Assembly: GCA_009767595.1 (NCBI GenBank)
Contig: VSDK01003620.1
Coordinates: 62,001 to 126,000, forward strand
Source: Symbiodinium kawagutii
Taxonomy: Eukaryota > Sar > Dinophyceae > Suessiales > Symbiodiniaceae
Direction of reading: 5' to 3'
DNA: 64,000 nt
The notes below the pieces were generated by a model. That model saw nothing but the letters and a program-made list of their open reading frames with translations, did no database searches and was not told the origin of the DNA. Shown here piece by piece: positions 53,100 to 63,926 of the stretch. Within the stretch, counting starts at the first letter, position 1. Every line of letters starts with the position of its first letter. A program made the translations under genes and the position numbers.

Positions 53100-54170
53100 T
53101 GTACAAGACCTTTTGATGAGCCCAGACCGGTGGTCGAGGAATAGCAGTTCCCTGCCCAATAGCCAGTGCCAACAAGGCATGAACAGAATGCGAACTGGAC
53201 TGCAATTGTCATGAATGAGATTTCACTACGGTGATGGAGGATCATCAACCTTAATCTTCAGTCACCAACCATCATTCACCTGTTACCTACTAAGATGAGT
53301 TGTCTCAACATGATAATCAATATGTCCATGGCCATGTGGAAACCATCCCTGGCGCCATCATCAGCTTATTGTCATGGGGACACCAACCAATTTTTTTTGG
53401 GGCGCTATTGACAACCCACCAGGTAGTCGTCCGCTCTTGTTGCCAGGCATAGCCTTGATCCAACTTTTTGTGATCAAGAGTCAAAAAGAAGATTATATGT
53501 TTTATCTTGAGGGACTATGAATGGTGTTTCATCAATATTTTTGTGATCATCCAACTTTTTGTCTTTTTATATACGGTTTGATAGGGCTTTTAGCTGTTAA
53601 TAATAGGGGATGATAACTAGCAGCTTCATCAACAATAAGGAAGTTGGTTTTTCAATAAAGGTAACCCCCCAACCGAGGGATCGTTTATGATATTTTATGA
53701 TTATGGTGGATTTTTGTTGGTTCTGAAAATGAATAAAACTTGATCGATGGTAAAGAATCAAACACATTGGATACTCAATAGTAACTTTGATCAAAAACCA
53801 TCTAATGACTAATCATCAACAAATAATCATCAATAATTAATCATAATGATTGACCGTGAATAGTCAAAAGTATGGACCGGATTGTCCATCGAACCAATGC
53901 ACTCAATTCAGATTTGCGACACATAGTTATTTCAGTAGCCAATCATGAGTCCGTGCTCCATTGGCCCCATTGCTCCTATTGAGTACCTGAGACCCAGGAG
54001 CAATGACAGGGTCTCCACTAGCCATGACTAGTACTGGGATCATTTGCCTACAATGTTCGGTTGCTGATGTTGGTTGTTATTGAGAATCATCATTTTTGAT
54101 TCACAATCACTAAACCTTATATAGCATTACTACTTGTCATCAACCACTGTCACCCATTATTGACCATGCT
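53100..54170. other. Non-coding stretch
   Basis: No exon recognised. Intron-like words (GTCACCAACCATCATTCACC) are present, with a family D piece (AATAATAGGGGATGATAACTA, about 53595) and AT-rich TAATCATCAATAATTAATC sequence at 53800-53850. Confidence 0.5.
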
Positions 54171-54174
54171 CAAC

Positions 54175-54175
<1 letters not shown>

Positions 54176-54220
<45 letters not shown>

Positions 54221-54231
54221 TTCATCATCAT
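54176..54231 (+). repeat. Microsatellite (ATC)n
   Basis: About 18 ATC triplets (poly-His on one frame), directly upstream of the next exon candidate; C/A-type polarity. Confidence 0.95.
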
Positions 54232-54261
54232 TTAGCATATATAATCATCGTCATCCTCCTC

Positions 54262-54357
54262 CACCGGGCTTCGTGGTGCAACCTGTGGCTCTCATTGCGT
54301 TTTCACGTGGACCGAAGTCGGGAATCCTTTGAGTCAAAAAGTCCCGGGCGCTTCTGA
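54262..54357 (+). CDS. Possible exon ending in a stop
   Basis: HRASWCNLWLSLRFHVDRSR ESFESKSPGRF then TGA at 54355. The acceptor is uncertain (TTTAG at 54234 is the nearest). Could be a terminal exon. Confidence 0.4.
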   Translation, partial: HRASWCNLWLSLRFHVDRSRESFESKSPGRF

Positions 54358-54385
54358 GGGGGTTCACCGTTGACAATCATCATTG

Positions 54386-54410
54386 GTTTCTCAAGTCATA
54401 GGGGTAGCCA
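54386..54410 (+). mobile_element. Family A element, left-end fragment
   Basis: GGTTTCTCAAGTCATAGGGGTA without a right end. Confidence 0.4.
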
Positions 54411-54482
54411 TTAATAGTCATTAACCTGTTAAGAGAATAACAATAATAGTATTAATATTTTGTACTATTCTAATATACACCT

Positions 54483-54560
54483 AGGGTACCCTCAGGTAAA
54501 CTAACCTGGAAATTGAAAATCAGCATATTGTAAAGGGAAAGCCAGGGAAATCATCAAGAA
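54483..54560 (+). mobile_element. Family B element, left half
   Basis: GGTACCCTCAGGTAAACTAACCTGGAAATTGAAAA, like the left end of 4390-4513. Confidence 0.55.
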
Positions 54561-54640
54561 TTGGTGGATTTTCCATTGGTAGTGGTTATTATCACTAGTA
54601 TTGGCATGCTGGTTAGTGGTTGATCATCAACTGCTATGAT

Positions 54641-54725
54641 CACAGATCTACTACCATCATACCGTAGAATGCCTGAACCAGCACCACCATCACTGACTAG
54701 TATTGGTTAGGATAGTAGATCTGTG
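54641..54725. mobile_element. Short inverted-repeat element K
   Basis: CACAGATCTACTA (54641) and TAGTAGATCTGTG (ends 54725) are perfect inverted repeats, with matching ACCATCATA/TAGTATGA outside. Confidence 0.55.
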
Positions 54726-54852
54726 GTAGTATGACGTCACCACTAACCACCACTAATCCTTATCATGGTTTTACATGGTTTTGGATGATGGACGATAATG
54801 ATTAAGAGATTGTTCCATGTGGTTGATAGTTATAAATTCTGGTTAAGCACAT

Positions 54853-54951
54853 GGTGGTTTCTCAAAATATGGGTACCCCCATATCACCCTTTTCAAACCA
54901 TGTTGAAACTAAACCAACCATGTTTTGGGGCCCTGATTTTGAGAAACCATC
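54853..54951 (+). mobile_element. Family A element
   Basis: GGTGGTTTCTCAAAATATGGGTACCCCCATATCAC...GATTTTGAGAAACCATC. Flanks ACAT/ATAT differ by one base. Confidence 0.8.
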
Positions 54952-55311
54952 ATATCATTATATGCCTACCACTGACCATTCTGAACCATGGTCAAAAAAA
55001 GAACAGGCCATAGCGTTTTGAATCATCATGACCCGTATCGTTAAGCAACACTTGGCCATCTCAAATCTATGCTCATCAGTTTTGGCATAATGGTTTGCGT
55101 CACGGTCAACCATCATGAATCAGTAAACGCTGAATGATTAACCTATTTCTCACGATGATTTCACTACAGTAAATTTAATGCTTTATTTGAATGATTAAAC
55201 AATTATCTAAATTGATTTATCACATTCACTCATCTTCCATGGTCATCTACCCTAGTCATTTGCCGGGGCTTCTAGTTTTCGGGATTGTGTTTGACCAGTG
55301 TTGACCTTCAG

Positions 55312-55383
55312 TGCTTACTGCCATCACCACGCAGCGCTTGATTCGCCAGCTTGGAGGAAGCTACGATGCCACGGAAGACACGG
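55312..55383 (+). CDS. Candidate internal exon
   Basis: GTTGACCTTCAG, two bases, LTAITTQRLIRQLGGSYDAT EDT, then GTTGGT. Unknown family. Confidence 0.5.
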
Positions 55384-55910
55384 GTTGGTTAATGGTCGTC
55401 ACCCAATCGCTTGTGTCACCCAAAACTAGTGGACCACCCAGCATCCACTGGCATCCACCTTGTTTTGGTCAACTTTTGTTTGATGTAAATACAGTTCTCC
55501 ACTTTTAGTCCATTGTCTTTTTTGGTAACGATTCCTGGCCCTTCGAAATGATTTCATTATGAACTGTATAGCCATGGGCCACGATCACCTTGTGGAAACT
55601 GAGTCAAAACGAACAGCCATCATTCATCGCTGATAGCCACAACTTTGATCGCAACTTTGTGGCGCCATGGTGCGGTTGCACAGCAGCCCTTCCATCGCTT
55701 TTGGGAGGAAGGTAGGCAGCAGCAAAGCATCAGCGCCTGATGGTATTGATGGGCTTCATATCAACAATTATTCGTGGAATCATGGTTGATCAAACTACTA
55801 TCAATCATGGTTGATCAAGCTACTATCAATCATGAGGTTCATAGTTTTATACTGGTCAAAAATGGTTTTACGATGCTGGTACTAGCAGATGACATTGGGT
55901 GAACATCCAG

Positions 55911-55976
55911 GGATCTCGAGAGGCTTCGTCCAGGCTTCGACAAGCCGACCTTGAATTCGAACGCCTGGAGCCATGA
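55911..55976 (+). CDS. Candidate exon, coiled-coil end
   Basis: GTGAACATCCAG then GSREASSRLRQADLEFERLE P and TGA. Charged heptad-like segment. The stop may be a true C-terminus, or a non-GT donor may precede it. Confidence 0.45.
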   Translation, partial: GSREASSRLRQADLEFERLEP

Positions 55977-56292
55977 AAGAATGGAAGGGACTGGTTGTTG
56001 ATACGGTGATACGAGAATTGTCATGGACTGGTTATATGGTTTATATGCAGGGGACTGACTGCTAATCAATGGTGATGGTAAATTGTTGGAATGATGATCA
56101 TCAACAATGCCAGGTTGGGAAAAAATCATTGGGTAAATGGGGATTTACCATTAAAGAACCGGAGATTTACCATGTGGCTATGGGCGGTAATCGTAGAACA
56201 AGAACCCCACCCGAACAGCTTGACTGCTTTGGCAGATGCAGAAACGCCGGGCGTTTCTGGGGCATCCAGAAACTCATGGATTAGGAGAGTTC

Positions 56293-56481
56293 AAACTTTT
56301 GGTCGCCATGGCTTCAATGAGCACCTCCATTGCTGGTGCCACCGCCAAAGCACCGAAAATTGCGACCTTTGTAGCCGGGCATCTCATCATCCTTTCTCTA
56401 CACAAGTGCAAGAAACCCAACATACACAACTGTGCCACTTTTTTCAAGCAGCTTGGAGCTACCACAGCGCAGGATTTGTAA
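56293..56481 (+). CDS. Candidate 3' exon
   Basis: GGATTAGGAGAG then FKLLVAMASMSTSIAGATAK, APKIATFVAGHLIILSLHKC, KKPNIHNCATFFKQLGATTA QDL, TAA at 56479. A second frame over 56180-56290 (EQEPHPNSLTALADAETPGV) may be a preceding exon. Confidence 0.45.
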   Translation, partial: KLLVAMASMSTSIAGATAKAPKIATFVAGHLIILSLHKCKKPNIHNCATFFKQLGATTAQDL

Positions 56482-56690
56482 CCAACCTTTGTACCTTTTT
56501 GCTTTCTCATTAGCAGTAGATGAGAGTGTCAACGCACGGCCGCACCCCGAATGAGACGAAGATGAACATCTTGACAGGCAAAGCAAAGCAAACCGTCCAC
56601 CCCCGTAAATATCCACATCATTCGAATTGGTAGGCAGCCACCCCAAGCGGTGTCGAACGCGATATCACTGCCCCAGAAATCAGTGCAACC

Positions 56691-56723
56691 CTCCTCCTCC
56701 TCCTCCTCCTCCTCCTCCTCCTC
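56691..56723 (+). repeat. Microsatellite (TCC)n
   Basis: About 11 TCC triplets; poly-Ser on +, poly-Glu on -. Possibly the tail of an exon after TTGGTAGGCAG (PPQAVSNAISLPQKSVQP), unproven. Confidence 0.9.
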
Positions 56724-56936
56724 CATGATATTCCAGGTCTATTGATTTACACACCAGCCAGTAATTTGTTACCTTTCTTGGTTGGGTACATCCTGGTCGT
56801 TATATCGCGTGTGTTCGATGGTCATGATGTCTAGACAGCACCAGTTCAACATGGGGTTACACCCCACCAAGGTGCTTCCTCAAAATTTACTATAATTAAG
56901 TATAATGGTTGGTAAACTAATTTTCGTAACAATTAC

Positions 56937-57965
56937 AATGTTTTCCCAACCATTACAATTACCAACCATTATAATTACCAACCATTATAACTATCAATCA
57001 TTATAATTATCAGCCATTATGATTACCAACCATTATAATTACCAACCATTATAATTACCCACCATTATAATTACCAACCATCAAAATTACCAACCATCAA
57101 AGTTACCAACCATTATAATTACCAACCATTATAATTACCCACCATTATGATTACCAACCATTGTAATTACCAACCATTATAATTACCAACCATTATACAT
57201 TACCAACCATTATAATTTCCCACCATTATAATTACCAACCATCAAAATTACCGACCATTATAATTACCAACCATCAAAATTTACCAACCATTATAATTAC
57301 CAACCATTATAATTACCAACCATTATAATTACCCACCATTATAATTACCAACCATCAAAATTACCAACCATTATAATTACCAACCATTATAATTACCCAC
57401 CATTATAATTACCAACCATCAAAATTACCAACCATCAAAGTTACCAACCATTATAATTACCAACCATTATAATTACCAACCATTATAATTACCCACCATT
57501 ATAATTACCAACCATCAAAATTACCAACCATTATAATTACCCACCATTATAATTACCAACCATTATAATTACCAACCATTATAAATTACCAACCATTATA
57601 ATTTCCCACCATTATAATTACCAACCATCAAAATTACCCACCATTATAATTACCAACCATTATAATTACCAACCATCAAAATTACCCACCATTATAATTA
57701 CCAACCATTATAATTACCAACCATCAAAATTACCAACCATTACAATTACCAATCATCATAATTACCCACCATTATAATTACCAACCATCAAAATTACCAA
57801 CAATTATAATTACCAACCATTATAATTACCAACCATCAAAATTACCAACACTTATGATTACCCACCATTATAATTACCCACCATTATAATTACCCACCAT
57901 TATAATTACCAACCATTATAATTACCAACCATTATGATTACCAACCATTATAATTACCAACCATA
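56937..57965 (+). repeat. 1-kb satellite, 16-bp unit ACCAACCATTATAATT
   Basis: More than 60 units of ACCAACCATTATAATT with variants CCCACCATTATAATTA and ACCAACCATCAAAATT. It ends 27 bp before the acceptor of exon 57992, with its C/A face on the coding strand. Confidence 0.97.
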
Positions 57966-57991
57966 CTAGTTGTGGTAACATGGGAAAGCCC

Positions 57992-58129
57992 CCCCAGAAG
58001 TCGTTGACGACGCGCCATGTCAGGCGACGATCGTCAGCGTCTTGGCTGCTCTGGTTGCCACTCTCCGACATCTCGGCCATGCAGCTCGGGCCCTGGAAAA
58101 TCAACGCGTTGGCCCCGTTGGCACAACAG
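57992..58129 (+). CDS. Candidate internal exon, frame ambiguous
   Basis: GAAAGCCCCCCCAG then either KSLTTRHVRRRSSASWLLWL PLSDISAMQLGPWKINALAP or EVVDDAPCQATIVSVLAALV ATLRHLGHAARALENQRVGP. The first has the higher GC at third positions. The frame remains open beyond the GTCCCA donor. Confidence 0.45.
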
Positions 58130-58298
58130 GGGTCCCAGGTCACTGCATTTCTTGTGGATGTTGGCGATGGGGTTTGTGTGTCGCCGTTGAGTCGAGTGAT
58201 TGCCAAGCTGCTAAGTAGTGTGGGGAAAAACGACTCAGGTTGCTGGGTAAATCATTTTGACACATGCACATCTATGCTTTATCGGATTTCCGTGACAG

Positions 58299-58355
58299 GT
58301 ATGGAATCCTCATGAATCCTCCGCCCTTTTCTCGCTTGATTGGCTCCCATAAGCG
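58299..58355 (+). CDS. Candidate internal exon
   Basis: TTCCGTGACAG, one base, YGILMNPPPFSRLIGSHK and two bases, then the consensus donor GTGAGC (58356). The following intron would be 95 bp. Confidence 0.5.
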
Positions 58356-58450
58356 GTGAGCAATTGCAACACAACTGCCATCGTCAAAGAAAGTGGGGTG
58401 TAGCGTGAGATTTTTAGCCGGCGAACCCACACAGTCTGGGGTTGATCCAG

Positions 58451-58532
58451 CACGTGCTTGGTAAACCGAAGAATCAGCTGCGGTTTCCCTCAGATGAACA
58501 TGGCAAGCTGCCGTCATGTTGCATCCTTGAAG
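58451..58532 (+). CDS. Candidate internal exon
   Basis: GGTTGATCCAG then either HVLGKPKNQLRFPSDEHGKL PSCCILE, or, in phase with 58355, TCLVNRRISCGFPQMNMASC RHVASLK, ending TTGAAG/GTGGTA. The first is more typical of a soluble protein; the second respects the phase. Confidence 0.5.
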
Positions 58533-59126
58533 GTGGTAAGTCAAGGCCTCCCCAGATGTCACTGAAGAGAACAGTCTGAGTGCAAGTGTTGGTTGGTTTG
58601 GTTACCCCTTGTTACTGATTGAATATGATTGACCAGCATTGTTCATCTTTTTTGCCGTGTGCCAAAGAATGATTAAGCGTCATTGACCATCCTTCTTCAT
58701 AATTGACCGCGAGGAAAATATATGACTAGGCCCGAATGATCTATCAGTCAGCAATAATTGACCATCACAAATCCTTGTTAAGCATCACTGCCCAGATGCT
58801 CGACCATTCATTTATCATTAGTAACAAAGAAAATGATATCCTTAGCAACCATCATTAGCTACTGCTAACTACCATAAACTACGTTGATACGGACCCTTGC
58901 TAGCAACCAAAACTACTATCCACGAACACCATATGGACCATTGGTACTAAGTATTGTTACAGTATAGCTCAGTAACCATGAAAATAGGCTCGTAGCTACT
59001 AGTATGGGTGTAGTATCCTAGCCATCATGAACTATCATTCTAACCTAGTAACATCTAGGAACGATCGTTGCTGCGTGAGGTGATTACCATTGCTGGCCAC
59101 TCGCCACCTTCGTTGTGCTTTCCCAG

Positions 59127-59219
59127 GATTCCTTCGTGAACGTCTCCTCCACATCGGCTCGCACCGACAGCGGTGTGGCCAGGCATCCTGGGGGCACCAT
59201 GTGGCACCTCAGTGATCCC
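59127..59219 (+). CDS. Textbook 31-codon internal exon
   Basis: GTTGTGCTTTCCCAG, DSFVNVSSTSARTDSGVARH PGGTMWHLSDP, GTAAGG. Strong splice sites on both sides, phase 0/0. Ser/Thr-rich; family not recognised. Confidence 0.6.
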
Positions 59220-59434
59220 GTAAGGAAAACTATAATCCCTATAACCGTGGTGAGCTACCAGTTACGAGCAGTGGCGATTGCACATCCAAGTAGTTGTTTA
59301 TCCATGAAATTGTTGGTGAGTCGTGAGCATCCCCCATTCACATCTATTAACCATTAACATACAATTTACCATCACCGCCAATCATCATGGTAGCCATGGT
59401 AGCCATGATGGGTCACCGGATGGAAGGGCGCCAG

Positions 59435-59526
59435 GGGGGCAGGGCAACGAACCGCTCCTCTCCAGGGGTGCAACCTCCAAGACCTGGCGTGAGGTGCACC
59501 AGGCGTGGAGCTGGAAGCTAAGGATG
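59435..59526 (+). CDS. Candidate internal exon
   Basis: GGGCGCCAG, two bases, GQGNEPLLSRGATSKTWREV HQAWSWKLRM, GTGATG. C/A words upstream and a long T/G array (GGATGGGTAATGATGG) downstream fit the polarity pattern. Confidence 0.55.
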
Positions 59527-59529
59527 GTG

Positions 59530-59900
59530 ATGCTTAGTTGATGCTGAGTCGGTGGTGGTTTATCATTCGAATGGACTAATGGTTGTTAATGACTAAGGAT
59601 GGGTAATGATGGTTTAACAACTACTTGATGGTTTATCTGGTTTTATCATTAAGAAATTACTTGAATGGTTGATGTCAGTTAATGATCAATGATTGTTAAT
59701 GACCAATGGTTGATGCTTGGTTAATTTGATGATTCATGATGCTGGTAATTGATGCCAGTGGTTTGGAAGGGTTGCGTGATGCTCGTTGCTGATGGTTACA
59801 ATGGTTGATGCTAATTAATGTAATAATGGCCAGGAACGGTGGCTTGTAACGGTCAATCATGAAGTTTATATAATCAACCATTAAGCCCATCATAGTAGGA
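59530..59900 (+). repeat. T/G-type array downstream of exon
   Basis: TGGTTGTTAATGACTAAGGATGGGTAATGATGG-like repeats, the 5' part of an intron. Confidence 0.7.
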
Positions 59901-60299
59901 TATAGTAGGTCTAATCAACCATGACGATGATAACAGGTGAAGACAACTGTCAAATGGTACCCCCTATGATGTCGTAGGTCTATCAGCAATGATGGGTGAA
60001 CACTTTTCTGTTGGAAAACTGTGGGTGCTGCGAGGTACTTATCGATTGTCCATCCTTCCCATAACACAGATTGATGGACAAAAGTGGACCAAAAGTGGGA
60101 TCATCATTGGAACAGTTGCCGTTGTCAATCAGAATGATCGATCAACTTGGCCCTGATGAGTCCCTTGTAAACCAATGGTTATAGACCAATATTGTGAAAA
60201 TTAGATGATTTGGACCGTTTGTCGTCACAATGACAATCATTAACCGCCGGGAGCTGTATTTATATGTGTGATCATTCTAAATCAGGATGACGTAATTGG

Positions 60300-60890
60300 T
60301 CGTTATTAACCTATCATCGTGACCGGTCGTCATGGGCCATTATGGTCAATTATTGCTGGCATGATTCGGACCATTCGTGATCGTCATGACCATTAGAGAC
60401 CATCGTTAATCATAAATCATCACAATAACTGTTCAACTCGGTCATTAATTCAGCAGCAATCCTGAAACACCATTTTTGGTAATTCGCAATACCCAGCCAA
60501 GGATTAACCATCCGCAACCAGCTCATTGACTCGTCCAAGCTCAGTTCAACAATCGTTAACCATCCACCATTCCACCACTGGGTCACCACTATGATAGTTA
60601 AACCATCTCACCATAAGTGAACTACCTATTAATCATCATTAACAACCAGTTAACGATCATTAAAGCACTAGCACTCATGGGAAAACCCTATTTTCCATAG
60701 CATTAAACCAACAGTTCACCAGCTACATCCTTCACCGCAGTTTTCCCGCGCCACTAGTCACCACTACCAAACTGTTCAACATTACTGATGATGGTTTAAC
60801 CACTAGTCAGTCTTAGTCACCACCAGTCACCAGCCATCAGTTCAACCATTATCAACCCATGGGAAGCTATCAATATCAGCCATATCATAC
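60300..60890 (+). repeat. C/A-type array, intron 3' part
   Basis: CGTTAACCATCCACCATTCC/CACCAGTCACCAGCC words leading to a family C element and then exon 61146. Confidence 0.6.
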
Positions 60891-60987
60891 TGGTTGGTGG
60901 TTTCAAACATTTTTGTTTTTACCTAGTAGTTGTTAACAATTGGTTGGTTAACTAATATTTTTATCGGGGTTGAAACCACCAACTAGT
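60889..60987. mobile_element. Family C inverted-repeat element
   Basis: ACTGGTTGGTGGTTTCAAAC ... GGGGTTGAAACCACCAACTAGT, 99 bp. Confidence 0.8.
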
Positions 60988-61145
60988 TATGTATTGGTGA
61001 TGTTGGTTGCTGTTGGTATATGATGGTAAACACTTGGTTGATGTTGGTTATGATGGTGAATAATAACCATCCCTTGGCATACATCAACCATCCCTCAACC
61101 ATACATTCACCATCACTAACCACCAACATGACTTGCTACCATGAG

Positions 61146-61273
61146 TGGGTCGCGTATGACTTCACCCATCGAGGACGCCAAAGACCTGGAATCGAAGCTC
61201 CGGGAGGTCATCATTGAGAGCAACCAACGGGCGCCTTGGCGGACGCCAGCCATTGATGGAACGCCAAGGAATG
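61146..61273 (+). CDS. Candidate internal exon, coiled-coil segment
   Basis: GCTACCATGAG, one base, GSRMTSPIEDAKDLESKLRE VIIESNQRAPWRTPAIDGTP RN, before GTGGGT. The charged helix IEDAKDLESKLREVII is coiled-coil-like. ACCATCACTAACCACC upstream and GGTTGG words downstream. Confidence 0.55.
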
Positions 61274-61404
61274 GTGGGTTTTGCGGTGGTGAATCCGCTA
61301 GGGTTCACTTAGATTTGATGGTTAAGGCGCTATGGTATGGTTGGCAATGGCTATTAGCTGGGGATCATTGAAGCAATGATAAGGGAAATAGAAATCATCA
61401 TGGA

Positions 61405-61473
61405 TGGTTTATGACTATAAACGGTTGTTGAACTGGATGATTTGGGTCCCCGATTCTGAGAAACAGCCATTTT
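61405..61473 (-). mobile_element. Family A element, half
   Basis: TTATGACTATAAACGG...GGATGATTTGGGTCCCCGATTCTGAGAAACAGCC. Confidence 0.5.
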
Positions 61474-61479
61474 GGCTAT

Positions 61480-62080
61480 TGGATGATCTGGGTTTTGGGT
61501 GATTTGGATCCTGGTTTCCACCGGTTTAAAGCAGTTTCAAGCGGTTTCAACTGGTTTCCACCGGGTTTCAATGGGTTTCAACTTGTTTCAACTGGTTTCT
61601 TCAAGCCCAGTTAGTGGCGTTGTTGCTGTTGATTTATCGAGGCCACTGGCTACACAACAATCTCATCCGTTGTTTAGAGGCCATGATACTGGCATCCATT
61701 TAGCAGTTGTTGGTACAGGCTGATCTCGATTATCAATGTATTCACGGAGTTGATGTGGTAAACCAACCAGCCAAGCAGCCAGCTACCAAAGCAACCGCTA
61801 GCAAGCAGCCAGCCGCTATGTGGGTCGAGGGGTTGCCGGTTTGCACCAACGATTGTTGCAGATTAGGTACAACGATTTGACCACCCTGTGCGGTCCTTGA
61901 CTATCTTGTCCACACCCCTATCCTGAAACCATTATCATGATGCTGGGGGCCATTCAAAGGCACCACTACTATTCATCTGGCTGTGGGTCACTTGGTACCC
62001 CTGGTGAACATCCTCTGACCAAACTAGTCTAACTGCTGGGATGTTGATCATTTCTTGGCGAATTAGTGTTGAGCTAGCTC
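61480..62080. other. Intron-like spacer
   Basis: GGTTTCAACTGGTTTCCACC repeats (61510-61600), then AGCCAGCCAAGCAGCCAGC words (61765-61815). No firm exon. Confidence 0.45.
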
Positions 62081-62087
62081 GCCATAT

Positions 62088-62202
62088 GGGGGTGTCTTAA
62101 AGATACGGAACTCCCAAAAATGGTTTCTTTGTTACTATGAATGGTTAATAGTGGATGATTTGGGGGGTCCCCGATTTGAGCGCCTATTTTGAGAAACAGC
62201 TA
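62088..62202 (-). mobile_element. Family A element, slightly expanded
   Basis: GGGGGTGTCTTAAAGATACGG ... GGATGATTTGGGGGGTCCCC...TATTTTGAGAAACAGC. Confidence 0.6.
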
Positions 62203-62295
62203 GTTTCTTAAAAAATGAAGGTTCCCCAAAATCAACCAACATTATGAACCAACAATATGAAGTCTTCATTCAGTTTGTGCAGCACACGCAATTGC

Positions 62296-62352
62296 CGGTG
62301 CTTCCCAATGCGAGAGACTCTCGTGCGCAGCCGCAAAGCCGCAAAGACCATT
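62296..62352 (+). CDS. Possible exon
   Basis: MRETLVRSRKAAKTIVTT is open and basic. No good acceptor nearby. Confidence 0.3.
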
Positions 62353-62387
62353 GTGACCACCATGAATCACTGTGAACCATTTTTGTA

Positions 62388-62467
62388 ATTCATCCAATAT
62401 TATAGTAACATTGATCATTTATAGTGATAAATCATTGGTGGTACCTCTATGGGTTGAGAAGCCACCC
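62388..62467 (+). mobile_element. Family A element, right part
   Basis: TTCATCCAATATT...GATCATTTATAGTGATAAATC...GGTACCTCTATGGGTTGAGAAGCCACC. Confidence 0.5.
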
Positions 62468-62495
62468 GATGCAAAAAACTGCATCGGAAGCTTAG

Positions 62496-62559
62496 GTTCG
62501 CGAGCTGAACCAACTCTTTTCGGAGCAGCCGTGGACCCGGCACAAGGGGAGTTCTTCCT
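62496..62559 (+). CDS. Candidate internal exon
   Basis: GGAAGCTTAG then VRELNQLFSEQPWTRHKGSS S to the donor GTATGT. A second frame (SRAEPTLFGAAVDPAQGEFF LYVNRDWP) is equally protein-like. It starts 28 bp after a family A end. Confidence 0.45.
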
Positions 62560-62639
62560 GTATGTAAACCGTGACTGGCCATCAGTGACCGCCATGTTAC
62601 TGGTTTGATATGTTTAACCATCACAAACCATGATCAAGC

Positions 62640-62880
62640 ATTAGCCACCGGTAACCATGTTGAGCCATTGACCGTGATCAAATATTTCGAGCCATAAACT
62701 GAAAACCGTGATCAACACACCATAGTCATTACTAGCCATTCTTGGCCATTCTTGATCCATGATTGGTAACCATTGTAATAGCCATTGTTCAGCTAGCCAT
62801 CTAGTATTACTAGCCATTACCAGCCGCTGCCATTACCAGCCATTGTTAGCCATTGATAATGGCCATGCTTAATCCCCCCA
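62640..62880 (+). repeat. C/A-type array
   Basis: TAGCCATTACCAGCCGCTGCC/TTGGCCATTCTTGATCC words upstream of the next exon candidate. Confidence 0.65.
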
Positions 62881-62899
62881 AAAAAAACACCATGGGTCG

Positions 62900-63044
62900 A
62901 TCCTTCGGGGTTGAACTTCTGAAGGACCTCCCCGAAGTAGGCCTGCTCTGGTGGCGGTGCCGCTTCCCCAGCCTTCCTGCAGTGTCCTACATTGGGGGCG
63001 TCCCACTTTCCCCAACTCAGGGTGCGGTGCCGCAAAGGTCGTAG
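62900..63044 (+). CDS. Possible exon
   Basis: VELLKDLPEVGLLWWRCRFP SLPAVSYIGGVPLSPTQGAV PQRS then a stop at 63042. The other strand is also open. Boundaries uncertain. Confidence 0.35.
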
Positions 63045-63061
63045 AGATGGAGATTATGAGT

Positions 63062-63148
63062 AATGTTGGTTTCTGATTAGTGTAACCCCCCCTAAAGTAA
63101 TTAAAATAGATGAAACCAACACGTAGATACTAATCAGAAACCAACATT
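63062..63148. mobile_element. Inverted-repeat element H, perfect 20-bp ends
   Basis: AATGTTGGTTTCTGATTAGT (63062-63081) is perfectly inverted at 63129-63148. 87 bp, non-coding. Confidence 0.85.
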
Positions 63149-63662
63149 AACCCATGGTATTCCATGGTGACATAATATGGCTAAGGGTCAGCCGCAGTTA
63201 ACCAACCAATGACTCATGGGGGATAATCACCAGGGAAAGCAATGGTTAATGATAGGGGAACCAGGGGGACTAAGGGTGAACTGACTCACAGCCATATAGT
63301 GACTTGTAAGTTACTTAGGATATACTTCGTGGGTAATACCTATGGTGACTACTTGTGAGTCCGTGACATCGTGGGTAACTTGTAAGTTCTGCGGCGGGTG
63401 ACTGCAAAGTCGAAGCACTGTGATTGCAACTACCTGAGTTTAGGATGACCTTATTCAAACCTATTTATTCAGGTCGTCACTTATCTCCACAACCACCAAG
63501 ACAGTAATTGAAAGTTGCAACTTATCCTCACAACCACCAAAAAAGTGACCAAAAAAGGGTATAGAATGAGTTTATGCGAGAATCGATTCAATAAAAATAG
63601 GAAGTTCTTATGTTGTTAAAGGTAGGGGTATGTCCAAAAAGTATGTTGCAACTTTCTTCGAA

Positions 63663-63752
63663 TACTGTTTGGTAGTTTTAAACCTCATTTCTAACAAATG
63701 GCTTGTTGGTTGACTAACATTTTTCATAGGGGTAATTCAACCACCAACCAGT
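63663..63752. mobile_element. Family C element, left end decayed
   Basis: ACTGTTTGGTAGTTTTAAAC ... GGTAATTCAACCACCAACCAGT. Further end fragments (GAAACCACCAACCGGTATA, 63794; GGTCACCAATCGGTATACT, 63832) follow. Confidence 0.65.
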
Positions 63753-63926
63753 TATCAAACTTTCTCAGCCATAATTATTGATTGTGATGGTCGAAACCAC
63801 CAACCGGTATAGTTTCCTTTAAAAACAACCGTGGTCACCAATCGGTATACTTTCTTTTTAAAAAGTGGCACCTCCAAATCATACCAGTGGTGGTGAGAAT
63901 TGTATACCAGTTGCCTCTAAATCATG

